64,000 nucleotides of DNA, from contig BCKC01000001.1 in assembly GCA_001600455.1 (NCBI GenBank), positions 3,622,441 to 3,686,440 on the forward strand. The letters run 5' to 3'. Shown here piece after piece: positions 11,029-22,151 of the stretch. Position 1 is the first letter of the stretch. Every line of letters begins with the position of its first letter. A program made the position numbers and the translations under genes. Source of the stretch: Endocalyx cinctus (Eukaryota; Ascomycota; Sordariomycetes; Amphisphaeriales; Apiosporaceae). Below the pieces are notes generated by a model. It saw nothing but the letters and a program-made list of their open reading frames with translations. It did not search any database and had not been told where the DNA came from.

Positions 11029-12680
11029 TTTGAAATATTATGGGAGAGAGCAAAATAAGGAAAGAGGACAAGAAAAAAAAAGAAAAAGTAACAAACGGTA
11101 ACAAAAATGCGACAAATTAACAACAGTTGGAGTATAACAAATTTTGAATTAGTACGTGTCTAACTTTCAAGAGGGCGACAAAGCGTTCAGTTATATATAA
11201 AATGATAACTCTGTTATGAAGCAACTAAAGAGCCTCTATATTTAGCGACTCTTCCGGCACCGACGGCGTGGAACGGGGCGACTGAGTATGCTAATTAAAT
11301 ATATGTAAATGAGAATTCGTTCCTGTGTGTATACGAATACGACTGATTGGAACGCGAATGCGTCCCTTGCTTCAAGAAGCCCATATATTGTATATTACTA
11401 GGTTAATAGGTATTGAATTTCATAATGTATCACTGAACTGTACTTCTGGAAAGCCCTATGTTTTTCTTCTTCTTTTTCTTTTTCTTTTTTCTTAAGAGCT
11501 TCGTTGGAAATCATTAGCAGTTTTGTGTTGGAAATTGCAATGCTTCCTCCTGCGTCGGATTCATTTTCCGAACACGAACACGAGCCAGACAAGGGGTGGA
11601 ACCCGCCAAGTTTAAAACAGTACATCCCCTCCAACTCCAACTCATATCTCTTGTCGTCAATAATATAGGTAGTAATTCACAAGGAAGGAAAACATAATTA
11701 CCTAGGTAGTATGATTTTCTTCGCCAGTCTTTGAGTAATCAAACCAGTCATCTTTACGTATCAAGAGATTTATGTTTCAGTTGATAAATCTTACGAGCAC
11801 TTTAAGTTGGTAACTAGTAGGGCGAGCCGAGGCAACGGAATTCTTGACCTTTGATATCATGGAAATAGTAGATTTCATAACTATTCTATAATCAATCATC
11901 GACAAGTGACGATAGAGTGCGTCGAAACTTTCCAGTCAAATAATTGTCAATTCTTAGTGTTGACCTCCATTTGCTCATATCATATCCAGAGTTGACGAAT
12001 GCTCTGACTATTTAAGGCCGTGCCCGCGCTGTATCCGAAGGTAAAAAATGGTAAAAAGTAGATGTATTTCTTGCCTATTCCTATTCATCTTAGTCATTTT
12101 ACCGATCCCGTTCATCTTATATTTCGTATCATTCGTCGGACTTTTTTGAAGAATCCGGTGTGTTAAATTAGCTTTTCGCCATGCCCTCGACTTTGTCGCT
12201 CGTTACCCCAGCGGCTCATCTCTCGGCTGATGCCATGACGGCGAGTACATTCAACTACCCGCGGAAAACTTTATCTGTTGGAAGACTGTAAGGTTCCTGG
12301 GACCAATGAAATCTTGATGAATAGCTCCGCCGAGCTTCCAGCTCGCTGCAGTGGCCCGATCTGTGTACATACTACACACTTCGCCTCAAATTTTAGACGA
12401 CAACTGACGATCTTTCGTCCCATCAGAGTTGCTGTTAATGAAGAGCCATGACGTCGTTATGGTTTTCCTGTTGGATGAAGGAAGCTTTTGCTACGAATGC
12501 AAGAAAGATACAGAACATGAAGATTAGCCAAGATAACAATGATTAAAAGTATACCAGGGCATTCTAGCGAGACTTCTATGTAACCGCCCCCTTTTCCCAA
12601 GCTCTAAGATAAATACATTATATAACTTAAGAACTTAAATGACCAAAATGCTAATAAGAGGGGGCACGTACGATCATCTA
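11029..12680. other. Spacer between second SDR and P450
   Basis: I see no gene. The 81-codon minus-strand frame at 11398-11640 begins with TTG and is low-complexity (Lys/Glu-rich from a CTT/TTC run). One copy of the palindrome TACCTAGGTA lies at 11699-11708. The region holds the SDR promoter and the P450 3' flank. Confidence 0.5.
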
Positions 12681-14606
12681 CTACTTCGTACGTAAATACA
12701 TCCTCCCGGGACACCCGCCGTTAGGCTTCGCCGCGCCCAGCAACATAGGGTATACCCTATGACCTTCGACGCGGTTCCTCACCGCTCTTCCCTCGCGGAC
12801 CGCTTTACCGTACTCCGATTTCTCGCTGAGCTCCTCGAACGTGTTCTCGGGCTGGGGGTACCGCGCGTCGGGTTCCTCGCCGGGGTACTCGAGCACGAAG
12901 TCGAACTCGCGCGCGACGAGGGCGAGGACTATCCTCCCCTCGAGCATCGCGAGCTCCTGACCGATGCAGTTTCGGGGTCCCTTCTCGAACGGCCTCCAGG
13001 CGTCCCGGCCGGCGGGCGAGAAGAGCTCGGCGTCCGGGAACGGCGTCCGGGAGGCGATGAACCGCTCCGGTATGAAATCCAGTGGTCGCGGGAAGAACCT
13101 CTCGTTTCGGTGGATCAAGTGCGCCGTCGGCCAGATCTGCATCTCCGGCGACATCGGGTACTTGGCCCCCATCTTCGGATCCGTCATGTACGCTCCCGGA
13201 AGTCCCGTCCGGACGGTGCTGGCGGGCGGGAAAATTCTCATCGTCTCCTTCAGTACGGCTGTCGTGTACTCGAGCTGGTTGACGATGTAGGGGTCCTCTT
13301 TGATCTTGGCCGCCGTCTCGGCCAGCCCGCCGAGGAATACGCTGTCCAGCTCCTCTTTCAGTTGGGAGAAGACTTGCGGGTTTCGGTGGAGAAGGTACAT
13401 GGTCCAGCAGAGTATGGACGAAGTGGTGTCGTGTCCAGCAAAAAGGAAGGTTTTGATAGAATCTATGATGTCTTTCTTCAAGCCGCTCGGCATCTCCTCC
13501 GGGCGAGAAATACGGAAGTCTGACCCGCCGTTTGCTTCCGAGTGCTCCTTTTCCAAACCATCTAGCGCCATGCCTACCACGGAACGTCTCTTGAAAGTGC
13601 TAGGTCCCTTTTTTATGCTTTCGGTTGCTTCTACCTCTGCGCGATGCAGGATTGCCTTGTCGAGCTCTTTACCAATCTCAAAGTCTAGTTTTCGGCCGTT
13701 GATAAATAGTTTGAGAGGTCTAAGAAGATCTACGGCCTGCCAAGGAAATACGGCATCACTAGGGGGCATGAGCCGGACTCTTTCTTGAAATAAGGTAGTA
13801 ATGGCATGCTCTTTCTGCTGAGCGGGAAACTTGGCATCGAGCACGACACTGCCGATGACTTCGATAGTGAGCCGGGTCAAAGACTTTTCCAGCTCGAATA
13901 GCTCTCCTGACTCTACCTTGGATCGGATAACGTCGCAGAAAGTCAAACTCGCGTTGACGATGACATCAACCATACTCATCAGATTCGTCGGTGAAAAGCC
14001 CGGGTTGAACATGGACCTAAGAGATTTCCAATGTGGACCGTCAAGGGAGATCATGTTGTTTTTCCCGAGGAATCGATCCAGGTAAGCCTTGGCTAGTATC
14101 CCTTTGGGAAGGGACTGGTTTGTGGTACAGTACTGCGAAGCCAAAACAGGATCGGCGAAGTACATTGTGACAGGACCGAATGGACGCCTTGCAGATTTGT
14201 TAGGTGTTATACATTTACAGGCCTCAAGAATTATAGAAGAAAAAAAAAAACGTACCAATCAGTGAAGAATACATCAGGTAAATTATATTTAGTCTTTATA
14301 TAGTCTGGCCAAACGTGGGCATGAACGCCCTTGGGAAAGATTTTGGTCAGCTCATCGGCGAGGTCTAAATGACCGATGAGCTTATTTTTCATTGGTGGTT
14401 GGGGCTGTCGGTGAAAAAAAGGGTTAGTTTTCTGATCCGTAAAAGCCGATCCATGAATATGGACTCGTTATCATCTTGAATTCGGATTGAAGAAAGTAAA
14501 AACTCACCAATCCATCTAATTGTTGCCGTTTTCTCAATAGGTCATCAATAAAATACGCGATAGCAGCCACCAGCAAGGCGACAATGCCTCCAACTATCTT
14601 CCACAT
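12681..14606 (-). CDS. Cytochrome P450 monooxygenase, three exons
   Basis: Membrane-bound haem monooxygenase of 584 residues. Exons are 14606-14508, 14404-14256 and 14187-12681; both joins keep frame and rebuild the N-terminal DWRPFGPV region. An N-terminal ER anchor (MWKIVGGIVALLVAAIAYF) leads, the I-helix oxygen-binding motif is FAGHDTTSS, the ExxR motif lies in LKETMRIFPP, and the haem loop FEKGPRNCIGQELA places the axial Cys near residue 490. The pattern resembles CYP59/StcS-type (sterigmatocystin pathway) enzymes; this subfamily call is tentative. The C-terminal part after the haem loop is longer than usual. The open frame to 14681 starts with TTG, so I use the ATG at 14606. The gene sits in the minus-strand tailoring cluster. 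Confidence 0.92.
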
Positions 14607-15246
14607 GGTGGATATGAATGGAGAGAAATCAGAGATGATCGATCGAATGACACCGTCTGTGCGTACTAGAGATTTGTGCAAAAAAGAACAAACTCAAGAA
14701 GAGCTGATATACACCACTTTATATTATATACATATATCAAAATACGCAGATTAAAAAGAAATCTTTTACCGGCCTTTGTATATGAATAGTTTATGGATGT
14801 AGTTACTCTGTGCTCTGTATTTAAATCACAGAAATCAAAAACCAATATACGTTTAACATCCCTGGATCCCTACTTAGTCATCCTTCAGTGGGAAGCTGAA
14901 CTTTAGGGGGATATTTAGGTATTTATAGTGTATTAATAACACTCTAATCCCTATTCGGTCGGTCTTAAATTTCCGAGTCCGTTAAGTACTTACTTACTGG
15001 AGGACTCAAATACGGAACTTGGAACAATTCCGAAGTCCTTCAATTCAAGACTTCAAATATATACAAGTCTGAACGTATCCTTCTAAAATATTATACGAGA
15101 ACATAAATACTTGAATTAGAGAAGATTCACAGAGAAAATCTTTAAAATATATAACAATTTGCGACTCAATTTATCTTTTGTTATATATTCTTAACGAACT
15201 CTCATCTATAATTGACACCGTCTCAATAGGAACCTAACCGATATTT
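14607..15246. other. Spacer upstream of P450
   Basis: I see no gene. It is very AT-rich and contains TATATTATATACAT-like sequence about 110-130 bases upstream of the P450 ATG, a possible TATA element. The 3' UTR of the carbonic anhydrase gene lies at the right side. Confidence 0.5.
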
Positions 15247-16209
15247 TCACGCATCAACAAAAGTCAGTTTACCGCTCTTTATATCGTAAAAATATCCTTT
15301 CACGTTGTCGCGAAGTTCCTGTCTAAGCAAGGGCGACTCTTTCAGCATCTTGACGTCTCCCCTTAGGATCGCGTAATGTCTGCGAGCGGAGAATAATAGG
15401 TTAGTAATCTTCACATCGCATTATAACAGAGTCTTTATCATTCTGCATCTTGATGAAGAACTTACTTTTCCATGCTACTTCCGTCGTAGGTACCGAACTC
15501 CATGGCTTCGATTTCCTTCTCCAATCCTTTCCCCTTCGCTTTCAATGCCTGGTGCAGATCTTCTTCGACGAAATGTGTCACTCCGCAGTCTAAGCATGAC
15601 AGGGGTTTAGCAGATACGTCAGACGGTAAGAGCTAAGTAGCCCAAATGAGGTTAATGTGAGGGATGTCAGACGTACCGTTATGGTGAATGACAATAACGT
15701 CCTTAAGGACTTTTCCTTTCGTGATGTGCTCGATGAACAGCAGATTCTGAAGACTATTCTTGACTCGACCGCCCAAGTTCTTGGTCACCATCACATCTGC
15801 GGGTATTCTATCTTAGTGGTCGCCAATATATATATATATATATATATATCCATTTAACTTAAAGAAGAAGCACTCACTTGGCCCTTCAGCATCGAGAAGT
15901 TGCTCGGTCGAAGCTCGGAAATCAATACAAGAGACTATCCGGATAGAAACAAAGTTCGTTAGTGGAAAATTCCGCAGCCTGAAAATAAGGTAAATCGGTT
16001 AAGTCTCGAAGATATAGCGTACAGATGAAGGTGGTAGGCGGAGAAACTTTGGCTGCTTCAAATTCGTCGAGGAAGGGTTGAGGCTTATGTTTGTATTCCG
16101 AGTAGAAGCTGCAACTTCATGTTAGAGGAATAACGACTCCATAATCCGAGAGAGGAGGAAAAACAAACCGGTTTCGCTCAACAAGATCCGTCCACGATGG
16201 CTGAGGCAT
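15247..16209 (-). CDS. Beta-class carbonic anhydrase-like protein, six exons
   Basis: Zinc enzyme family that interconverts CO2 and bicarbonate. I assembled six exons: 16209-16169, 16108-16023, 15934-15878, 15811-15677, 15589-15466 and 15379-15247, giving 191 residues with every junction GT..AG and in frame. The zinc and catalytic residues of the beta class are present: Cys45, Asp47 and Arg49 in CIDFR (usual pattern CxDxR), then KNLGGRV, then His105 and Cys108 in HHNDCG. No mitochondrial targeting sequence is obvious, so a cytosolic protein of the small (minor) fungal beta group is likely. Intron 3 carries a 24-bp TA microsatellite. It may be a bystander in the cluster rather than a pathway enzyme. 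Activity of the CIDFR variant is inferred. Confidence 0.85.
15826..15849. repeat. (TA)n microsatellite in carbonic anhydrase intron 3
   Basis: Twelve perfect AT units within the third intron of the carbonic anhydrase gene, close to its acceptor. Confidence 0.95.
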
Positions 16210-17268
16210 TTTGAGAGGATGATATATGTTTGAGAAGGTAATCTGCGTGTATAGGAGTGAATAATTCTGAGTGTGCTGATAAGTTATGATTATGGTTCAA
16301 GATTTTAAAGGAAATGAAGTCTTCTTCTATACCGCGATGGAATATATCTATTTCAAAGCTCGAACTTTCTATTTCCCCTTAACATATCCCATATCTTACT
16401 TCCTCAATATCATATCAGTAATCCTAAATTTCCATTCTCTTGATATTATAATCTGTCACACTCGGTATCTGTACAGATACCTGACCAAGCAGTCGCAACT
16501 TTTGAGCAAATACTCAATCAGGATAGTCTTCGATGCCTGCAAGAAATATACAACCATGACATCGATCAAAGGACCATTCCTATTTTCTTATGGAAGGGCG
16601 CATCATGTCTATTGCCCTTTATGAGATTTATCAATAGCTCAGTAATCAAGTATTCAGGGGTGTCACGAACGGGCCCTATTGGCTAGCTCTATTTAGACCT
16701 GAGTTTCACGACATAATTGATTCCTCGGCACTCAGTATGATTAATCATCAACCTGCGTAGCTCGTTATATTTCTCTATAACAGGATCAATCAAATTGTAT
16801 CTTGTCGCTCCATACATGTTTTGACAGGATAACTCAGCGAGAGTTGCTAGTAAGCGGTAATACAATAAATCCATATTTATGCATATGAGCGTTGGTAAGC
16901 ATCCATAGATTCTTCTTTGGCTACTTACCTACTTAGTCAGTCATGTTGGGTTTTGCTTATGTAAACCAGCTTCCAGAGTGCAGGGGATCATTGTTGTTTA
17001 CGATCGATCAAGTTATCCTCATATTCACAGCATCGTAGCATGTGTGGGTACTGTACTCAATGATATAAAGCGTGTTATTTTGATACCTATTAATAATAAG
17101 TATTTCCATTCCAGAGTAACGCCATTAATCCGCTCTGAATTAAGTGTACTTGAGCTTGACTGTGTTGATAAGATCCTCCAGCCGATGAAATATTCCCAAC
17201 CCAAATAATTAAAAAAAAAACCTATACGAATATTCATTAACAATAAAAACACATTTTCCCCCTCATCC
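16210..17268. other. Spacer between carbonic anhydrase and regulator-like gene
   Basis: I see no gene I can defend. An ATG-initiated plus-strand frame of 112 codons (16286-16624) is AT-rich, Tyr/Ile-rich, without a domain, and overlaps the carbonic anhydrase promoter; I regard it as chance. Confidence 0.5.
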
Positions 17269-18981
17269 CTAGCCCCTTAACGTATCCCAAAACTTCTTCA
17301 ATATCCACGGTTCCACAATCCGACCACTATCCCTAGCGGTCGCAAAGTCCGCGTGCGTAGCGAGAGCGACGTCGGCAATGACGGCCTTCTGATCGAGCAA
17401 GAAATCCGCCCGATGATTGCGGAGCAGCCCGGCGGTGACCGAAGCCGAGACCCGCTTGAGCTCGACGGCCAGGCTCTGGACCTCGTCCTCGAGCATCGAC
17501 CTGTCCTTGGGCGCCACGCACGAGAGCAGCCGGCTGCTCAGCATGTGGATCACGAGCGATACCCCGAGCATCTCGTACCGCTTGTCCAGGTACGCGCCCG
17601 ACCGCCTCGCGCCGCCGCCGCTGATGTCCGCATCTAGGGCGTTGATCAGCTCGATGTTGAAGTCTCGGCGCCACGCGATCGCCCGGGACCGCTGCGCGCG
17701 CAGGTCCTCGACTAGGTCCTCGATCGGGACGCGCGATCCTCGCCCTTCGTCCTCTTCCGCCGGCGAACCTGTTTCCGCCCCCGTCCTCGCTGCCCTCGCG
17801 GCTTGGTCCGTACGCTGGCTTAATCCCGGAATCTTCACCATCATCGTCATCAGGTCGATCCCTAGAGGGGACCTGTCGGTAAAGACCTCTTCCGGAATGA
17901 TGGAATCTTTGAAAACCTGGGTCCAGGCTGGGTCGTCAAGGAAGCATCCCTGAACCTGTAAGAGCGTTTCGACGGCCTAGAGATTAATTCGTCAATATTG
18001 AATACGACTTGTCTCGAGAAGATTAAATGAAAAAAAAAAAAGAAATCCTTACTATTGGGTAGATCAATACGACTAGTAGGGATTTATCAAAGTCGGATGT
18101 GAATCTTGATGGGCCTTTCAATTGAATTAAGCGGGAGGCGCCGGCTATGTGATGACTCCATAATTTCCCGTTCACGGAGTTAAATATCTTCATATGAGAA
18201 GAAGTAAGCCTTCGTTTTTTTTCTCCCGGGGGTTCTAAATCCCTTCCATATCCCACAAGTGCCGCAGAGCGAGTGGGGTGCTCACCTCGAATAGCGCCAT
18301 CATGCTCACCGCGCAAAGCGTCTCCGTAGCGTAGCGGGTGTTGGGATCGTCTACGGCTATTTGAAGGCTACGGAGAGCTTTCCCGTAATTTCCGAGGACG
18401 ACGTCATACTTCTTCTGCTGCCTGTGATTCGGAAAAACCGCCGAGTGGACGACGGTAAGGAGACATTTGTAAGCGTCGTCTAGAGCTAACACTTGTCCGA
18501 ACCGAGACGGAATGAAGGAGAAATACGAGCTTTGTCGACACGCAAGTACTTCTCTCAGCTTACTCGACCCGGATTGGACCGCGGAAGAAGCTCTGGTCGC
18601 GCGAGAATTTAGTGAGTATAAAATGTGAACAAATAAATAAATAAAAAAGGCGGGAGAGAAAAAAAAAAAAAAAAAAAAAAAAGGATAAGAAGTTTATCCC
18701 ACGTACATAGCCCCAAGATGGACTGATACCAAGGCGGAGAGATCCATCGGGTTAAGACCGTAGTCTTTGACTAATAGCTCCAAACCCGAAATGGGCATTG
18801 GGGGTGGAGGATTTTGGACCGGATGGCTCCGGGAACCTAGTTCTTCTTCGCTCAATCTCCGACGGGCCGACCCGACGGCTTTCATGGCATGCCGCCGAAT
18901 CTGAGAGCGGGTCTCCTTTGAGAGCCTCTTATTCGGCTGCTGTTGGACAAACTCGAAGGTGTTACCTGCAGAGGCCGCCAT
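17269..18981 (-). CDS. Fungal_trans_2 (DUF3468) regulator-like protein, four exons
   Basis: Four exons, 18981-18707, 18592-18286, 18187-18053 and 17976-17269, join in frame to 474 residues. The N-terminal block FEFVQQQPNKRLSKETRSQIRRHAM (given here only by its key residues KR, ETR and RRHAM at about 5-30) is the usual start of fungal proteins carrying the DUF3468/Fungal_trans_2 region. Mid-protein SHHIAGASRLIQLKG matches the H-x-x-GA-x-RLI-x-x-RG core of that family. No Zn2Cys6 cluster is visible, so direct DNA binding is not shown; many zinc-cluster-less paralogues exist. The start at 18981 gives MAASAGNTF; an in-frame ATG at 18990 is possible. Two introns carry poly(T) runs of 24 and 12. 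Position among enzyme genes suggests a pathway regulator, but this is inference. Confidence 0.82.
18659..18682. repeat. Poly(A) tract in regulator-like gene intron 1
   Basis: Run of 24 A on the plus strand, read as T on the sense strand of the first intron. Confidence 0.95.
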
Positions 18982-18990
18982 GTTGCACAT

Positions 18991-19980
18991 ACATGGGTTG
19001 CGACGGCTCCCCACTCCCCCGTTAGATTTGTTTATTATTGGTGAGGTTCTTTTTTCTTAACGAAAGTGTGATCTGTATTTTCTTTTCTCCAATTCGGGTG
19101 ATCTATGGGAGGTTTCAGTTACAATTGAACGTAGTATCCAATATGGAAATTGCGGTTGAGATCGCCAAGCTACTCTATCGTCATGTGTGCTGCCGAGTAC
19201 CCTAACCGTCTTTTATTATCATGAGATTATTGGTAAAGAGATAAATAACGAAGAAATGAATAAGACTCAAGCACATACCGAAAGGGGAAAACGAGAAATA
19301 CCCAAATTTATGTATGCTGCATTGGAGGTTTCCAGTGCTAAATTCTTACACACCTCTAATAGCCATTCGCAATGCAAGCTGTCGGCATATGTATTCAAAT
19401 CCCGGAGAATTTCTATCCTTATCTCTGTCATCATTTCTTTATAATTCGCTGACTATCTATATTTTTATCCTTTATTATAAAGACTCAGTTCTATTCGACC
19501 TGATCATGAAACTTTTCCATGGGATCATGGCTCAGGGCTTTTTTCGATGCCGTCACGTACGTCGATGAGATCTTACTGGCAGATTACGCTAAAGATTATT
19601 GTATACGCGTAGTATTCCCGATGAGCTCGCTATATTTGATCAATGGGCTTGACCTGATAGGATGTACTACTCAAACATATGTAAGAAGTTTGTCCTACAT
19701 ATTGACTAACCCATCTGTGAAAGGAAACACAAAAAGCTGAATGTGATAATGTTACGTTAGGCTTACAGGCCAGGTAAGATACCCCATTGCATCTAAATAA
19801 AACTTGCTGATTCATTCAACTAATAAGGCTTATAAGCCTATGATAACCTGATATGAGCTTTCGGCCTCACCGATCAACTCTCCAGCAGGTAGCTGGGAGG
19901 ACGATTAGATAACTAAAGACAACTCCAATCACACCTGCAACACGTAAGCCCCCACGAAGTATTCTAAGCATAAGAATATT
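18991..19980. other. Spacer between regulator-like gene and hydrolase
   Basis: I see no gene. It holds the promoter of the regulator-like gene at its left side and the 3' flank of the hydrolase at its right. It is AT-rich with only short frames. Confidence 0.5.
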
Positions 19981-20844
19981 CTATTTGAAGAATGACAATA
20001 TCTCTTGAGCGATTAATTCTGTATGACTCTCAACGGCAAAGTGTCCTGCTTCGATCAGCTTCACCCGCGCCTTCGGGAGGTCTCTCTTGAAAGCCTGAGC
20101 GCCGGCGGGGACGAAAAAGACGTCGTTCTCGCCCCAAACGGCGAGTAGCGGGACCTGGGAAGCGCGGAAATACTCGTGAAACTTCCCGTACAGCTCCACG
20201 TTGGTCCGGTAATCGTAAAAGAGGTCCAGCTGAATCTCCTTATTTCCCGGCCGACTCAGCAGCGCCCAGTCCAGCGCGTACGTTTCGGGAGCGACGGTGC
20301 CGTCGGGATCGGGCGTCCCGTGGACGTACTGAAACTTGGTCGTCTCCTCGGTCAGGATGGCCCGCGAGACGGTGTTCCGATCCATCGGGTCGTTCCCGTT
20401 CGCCCACAGCGACCGGATGGGCGCCCAGACGTCGCCGAGACCCTCCTCGTAGGCGTTACCGTTCTGGGTAACGATCGCCTCGACGGCGCCCGGACGGACC
20501 AGAGAGGCTAGACGGAATCCTACCGGAGCGCCGTAGTCGAAGACGTAGACGGAGAACTTGGTTATGGACAAGATATCGAGGAACTCGGCGACTGTGTTGG
20601 TCAAGTTCTCGAACGTGTAGACGTAACCCTCGGGAACCTCGGTGAAACCGAAGCCGGGCAGGTCTGGTGCTATAACACGATATTTGGAAGCTAAGAGGGG
20701 AATGAGATTGCGATACTGGTGTGATGATGACGGGAACCCGTGGAGCAGGAGAAACACCGGCGCCGAGTCACTTGGTGATTGCTCGCGGTAGAAAATGTTC
20801 GCTCCACTAGGGAGCTTAATGCTGTGAAATTTGGTAGAAGTCAT
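19981..20844 (-). CDS. Alpha/beta hydrolase (epoxide hydrolase/haloalkane dehalogenase type)
   Basis: Intron-free, 287 residues from ATG at 20844. Alpha/beta-hydrolase fold with the oxyanion motif HGFP at residues 35-38 and the strand PDLPGFGFTE. The nucleophile elbow is FDYGAPVG with Asp103 as nucleophile, not Ser. The candidate acid is Asp241 (WGENDVFF) and the catalytic His is His268 (AGHFAVE). An Asp nucleophile is typical of epoxide hydrolases and haloalkane or fluoroacetate dehalogenases, not of esterases. The exact substrate is unknown; opening an epoxide made by the neighbouring P450 would be a reasonable hypothesis. It is the last gene of the minus-strand run and has a 3-kb divergent spacer to the protease gene. 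Confidence 0.88.
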   Translation of the reverse strand: MTSTKFHSIKLPSGANIFYREQSPSDSAPVFLLLHGFPSSSHQYRNLIPLLASKYRVIAPDLPGFGFTEVPEGYVYTFENLTNTVAEFLDILSITKFSVYVFDYGAPVGFRLASLVRPGAVEAIVTQNGNAYEEGLGDVWAPIRSLWANGNDPMDRNTVSRAILTEETTKFQYVHGTPDPDGTVAPETYALDWALLSRPGNKEIQLDLFYDYRTNVELYGKFHEYFRASQVPLLAVWGENDVFFVPAGAQAFKRDLPKARVKLIEAGHFAVESHTELIAQEILSFFK

Positions 20845-22115
20845 GTTTCTAGTTAATAAATTTTGAATGCCTAGCGATTGAAATAGGAGAGGTTATTTGA
20901 ATATTGTGCTGAGAGACGTGATGTGATATTTAATGGGGGTATGAATCCTTCTTTAAGTATTTACATGATGAGGCCAAGATCTACAACACCTTATGGCACA
21001 GTACAAAACCTACGATAGTTTCCCATGGCGTAACTATGATGATGTCGTCTTTGACCAATTGTCTGTACTAAGCGGTCAGATACATAATCCGCATAGCACC
21101 TACAACACCGATTACATATCAAAGACGTAAATGATTCCTCATGATTATAAACCTAGCTATATATAAACTACTCCAAACAGTTTTTACCTTCTTACATATC
21201 TTGTTCAGACGATATGCGGTCGATCAACTTTAGTCCGTCATTCTATCTTAGCGCGTATGTGCGGGAAGATCCCCCTCATTTTAGACTGGCGATTACTCAC
21301 CCAAAATGTAGGAACCGTTTCATAGGAATTTACACGTAATTTATTGATCAGTCGATTAAGATTCTATTGAGTGGGAATATTAGGAATCACGCATGCCTAT
21401 GACTTGTTTATTTCACGAACACGACCCTGCTTCCTGCTAGGACTAGGGGGTTAACATCACGGCAATTAGCCAGCACCTATCCAAATGCGTGCAAAGCCAT
21501 GTGTCTCATATATATATACTTACGTATAAACCTGACGCACCCCGGGAGCTGGGCAGGCGTATCTAAATTTACATATTCCCCAACTCACTTTTCCCGACCG
21601 CAAAGAATATTTTGGTGCCAAAAAGATTGGACCTAAATATCACAGATGGCTACGCGGCGCCTTGATTATTACTTAATATAGTGACACAAGTAACCTCGGA
21701 ACTTGAGGCATGTTTATGTGATCTCGGAATATTTATAAGGTGGTATTCATGGATGCTGAGTCAGATCGAAATTTGTCACGTTAGATTCCTTCGTTGTTGC
21801 AGTTTCCTAAAAGCGTCAAGCCAGAAGTGGCTGGGCTGCTTGAAATGTGGCGGATCGAAATTGAACGATTGATAAATTTCAAGTCTATTTAAACTCCTGA
21901 CTCTAGAGATTTGGAAAGATCAAATCATAATCATATACGGAGTATCCGAGGTTTAAATGGTAAATGGAGGGATGGGTGACGTACTATGGTGATATTTAGG
22001 AAGAGTCCACCACTATGCTGATGATACTTGTAATAATGAGTACTACTATCGAGTAACAGTGGTAAAATTCGCTAAACAACAACTAAATACTGTGGTATAT
22101 ACAGTACTCTGTCGG

Positions 22116-22151
22116 CCTGTAATACCTGTAATACCTGTAACACCTGTAATG
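22116..22151. repeat. Four-unit 9-bp tandem repeat
   Basis: Units CCTGTAATA, CCTGTAATA, CCTGTAACA and CCTGTAATG follow each other directly. It is a short minisatellite-like array in a spacer; no function is evident. Confidence 0.9.

Noticed and set aside
12759..13523. 254-codon frame antisense to the P450
   Set aside because: Mirror of the P450 coding sequence, no recognisable motif.
16286..16624. 112-codon ATG-initiated frame upstream of the carbonic anhydrase
   Set aside because: AT-rich, Tyr/Ile-rich, overlaps the promoter of a supported gene; judged chance.
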